Assembly (NCBI GenBank): GCA_937952875.1
Contig: CALFDI010000092.1
Coordinates: 1 to 7,014 of the forward strand
Length of the DNA: 7,014 nucleotides
Direction: 5' to 3'
Origin: an uncultured Verrucomicrobiales bacterium
GTDB lineage: Bacteria > Verrucomicrobiota > Verrucomicrobiia > Verrucomicrobiales > Akkermansiaceae
Shown here: piece after piece, positions 6,183-7,014 of the stretch
Position numbering within the stretch: the stretch's first letter is position 1
Layout: the number at the start of each line of letters is the position of its first letter
The notes under the pieces: generated by a model
Seen by the model: the letters and a program-made list of their open reading frames with translations, nothing else
What the model was told of the DNA's origin: nothing
Databases searched by the model: none
Translations under genes and position numbers: made by a program

Positions 6183-6219
6183 TTAAATTGTGTTAAATTC
6201 ATTAAATTGATAGATTAAT
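6183..6219. promoter_or_regulatory. Phased TTAAATT repeats and dyad in the divergent intergenic region
   Basis: TTAAATTG (6183-6190), TTAAATTC (6193-6200) and TTAAATTG (6202-6209) repeat with a period of 9-10 bp, about one helical turn. Overlapping the last copy is a dyad ATTAA-N9-TTAAT (6201-6219). LysR-type regulators commonly bind such AT-rich dyads between their gene and a divergent target. TTGTGT (6188-6193) with TAGATT (6211-6216) at 17 nt spacing is a possible promoter for the LysR gene. The region is so AT-rich that chance is a real alternative. Confidence 0.35.
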
Positions 6220-6230
6220 GTGTTTTAAGA

Positions 6231-7014
6231 ATGAATATTCAGTCTCCCGAAATTGATCTTTATGCGCTCTACTTGCTCAGGCTTGTGGCAAAGCATCGTG
6301 GCTTTACCGCTGCGTCTGAAGAGGCAGGAATTTCTCAAAGTGCGCTGACCCGCCAAGTGCAAAATGTGGAGGGAAAGCTTGGTATTAAGATCTTTGATCG
6401 AACCACTCGCTCTGTGTGCCTCAATGAGGTAGGAGCTGTTTTTTTGCGGGAAACCGAGTCGATCCCAAACATCCTCTCTGGTGCCTTGCGCAGGGTTCGG
6501 GAAGATTACTTAGAAGTGCCTCGTGAGATTCGAGTGGGTATTTCTCAAGGGCTCGCGCTCGCTCATATTCCTGGGATTTTTCATGCCCAGCAACAGATTC
6601 ATCCAGATGTGACGATTCTTGTCTCCCAGGCTGATGAAGTAACGCTCTTAAATCAACTGAGTGCAAACAGCTTAGATTTAGGGATTTTTACAAAGCCGAA
6701 GTCTCTTCCTAGCACTGTCGTAGTAAAGCACGAGATGGAGGATCAGTTTGTTATCGTTGCACCTGCTCAGATAGAGCTTCCGAAAGAAAAGGACTTTAAG
6801 CACTGGGCAAGCTCTCAGAAGTGGCTCTTGCCTTCGAAAGGGACAGAGATTCGTAGCCTGATTGATCGCTGGGCAAGGCGTCAGAAATGGCAGTTAAAAG
6901 AATCGATGGAGCTTGAAGATTTTGACCTCATGAACCAACTCGTCAGCTTAGGTATGGGAGTGGCATTTGTGCCGCGGAGGAGCTTGAGTAGTCTAGCTAG
7001 AAAGCATCAAATTC
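6231..7014 (+). CDS. LysR-family transcriptional regulator (3' end outside the window)
   Basis: The 261 residues visible begin MNIQSPEIDLYALYLLRLVA. Residues about 8-68 form the LysR winged helix-turn-helix: the recognition region GFTAASEEAGISQSALTRQV (24-43) and the wing KLGIKIFDRTTRSVCLNEVG (49-68). Residues about 98-261 are the start of the periplasmic-binding-protein-like effector domain (IRVGISQGLAL, then LDLGIFTKP at 148-156). Full-length members have about 290-310 residues, so roughly 35-45 are cut off by the window edge; nothing suggests a pseudogene. The effector cannot be inferred. No Shine-Dalgarno precedes ATG 6231. Its divergence from the ferredoxin gene is the classic LysR arrangement, making that gene the first candidate target, along with autorepression. 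Confidence 0.94.
   Translation, partial: MNIQSPEIDLYALYLLRLVAKHRGFTAASEEAGISQSALTRQVQNVEGKLGIKIFDRTTRSVCLNEVGAVFLRETESIPNILSGALRRVREDYLEVPREIRVGISQGLALAHIPGIFHAQQQIHPDVTILVSQADEVTLLNQLSANSLDLGIFTKPKSLPSTVVVKHEMEDQFVIVAPAQIELPKEKDFKHWASSQKWLLPSKGTEIRSLIDRWARRQKWQLKESMELEDFDLMNQLVSLGMGVAFVPRRSLSSLARKHQI

Noticed and set aside
5705..6218. Two + strand ORFs (5705-6019 and 5988-6218)
   Set aside because: They lie opposite the zeta-like kinase and ferredoxin, whose motifs are clear; translations are Ser/Arg- or hydrophobic-rich shadows.
6421..6666. 81-codon minus-strand ORF inside the LysR gene
   Set aside because: The + strand frame encodes a clear LysR helix-turn-helix and effector domain throughout.
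1..7014. CRISPR array, insertion sequence, tRNA or rRNA gene
   Set aside because: No regularly spaced repeats, no terminal inverted repeats with a transposase, and no tRNA- or rRNA-like sequence were seen on either strand.

Overview
The window carries a bacterial translation/transcription core cluster on the + strand (nusA, infB, rbfA, then a kinase-nuclease fusion gene). A convergent minus-strand group follows (single-cluster ferredoxin, zeta-toxin-like kinase, small partner ORF). A LysR-type regulator diverges from the ferredoxin and runs off the right edge. Three traits fit Verrucomicrobiota (order Verrucomicrobiales): a short NusA without long C-terminal repeats, an IF2 with a Lys/Ala-rich N-terminus and 'LDxF' motifs, and start codons that mostly lack a Shine-Dalgarno sequence. 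This placement is from memory of such proteins and is moderate in confidence; no search was run.

Layout. 1-341: an AT-rich stretch with no convincing gene, ending in a nusA leader that holds a terminator-like hairpin (294-320). 342-1649: nusA. 1715-3991: infB. 4070-4435: rbfA. 4441-5151: a P-loop kinase domain fused to a GIY-YIG nuclease domain, 5 nt after rbfA and so probably co-transcribed. 5148-5330 and 5314-5883 (minus): a small ORF and a zeta-like kinase that overlap each other. 5907-6161 (minus): a 4Fe-4S ferredoxin. 6162-6230: an AT-rich divergent intergenic region with three phased TTAAATT repeats. 6231-7014: partial LysR-family gene.

How it fits together. NusA (elongation, pausing, termination), IF2 (initiator tRNA delivery) and RbfA (30S maturation) form a widely conserved growth-linked operon. 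The leader hairpin suggests control by attenuation, a known mode for NusA operons. The fourth gene replaces the usual downstream members and has an unusual architecture (sugar/nucleotide/polynucleotide-kinase-like P-loop domain plus GIY-YIG nuclease), making it the best candidate here for something undescribed. The opposing strand carries a toxin-antitoxin-like kinase pair whose last codon meets the fusion gene's stop in a shared TTAA. The LysR regulator may control the divergent ferredoxin group.
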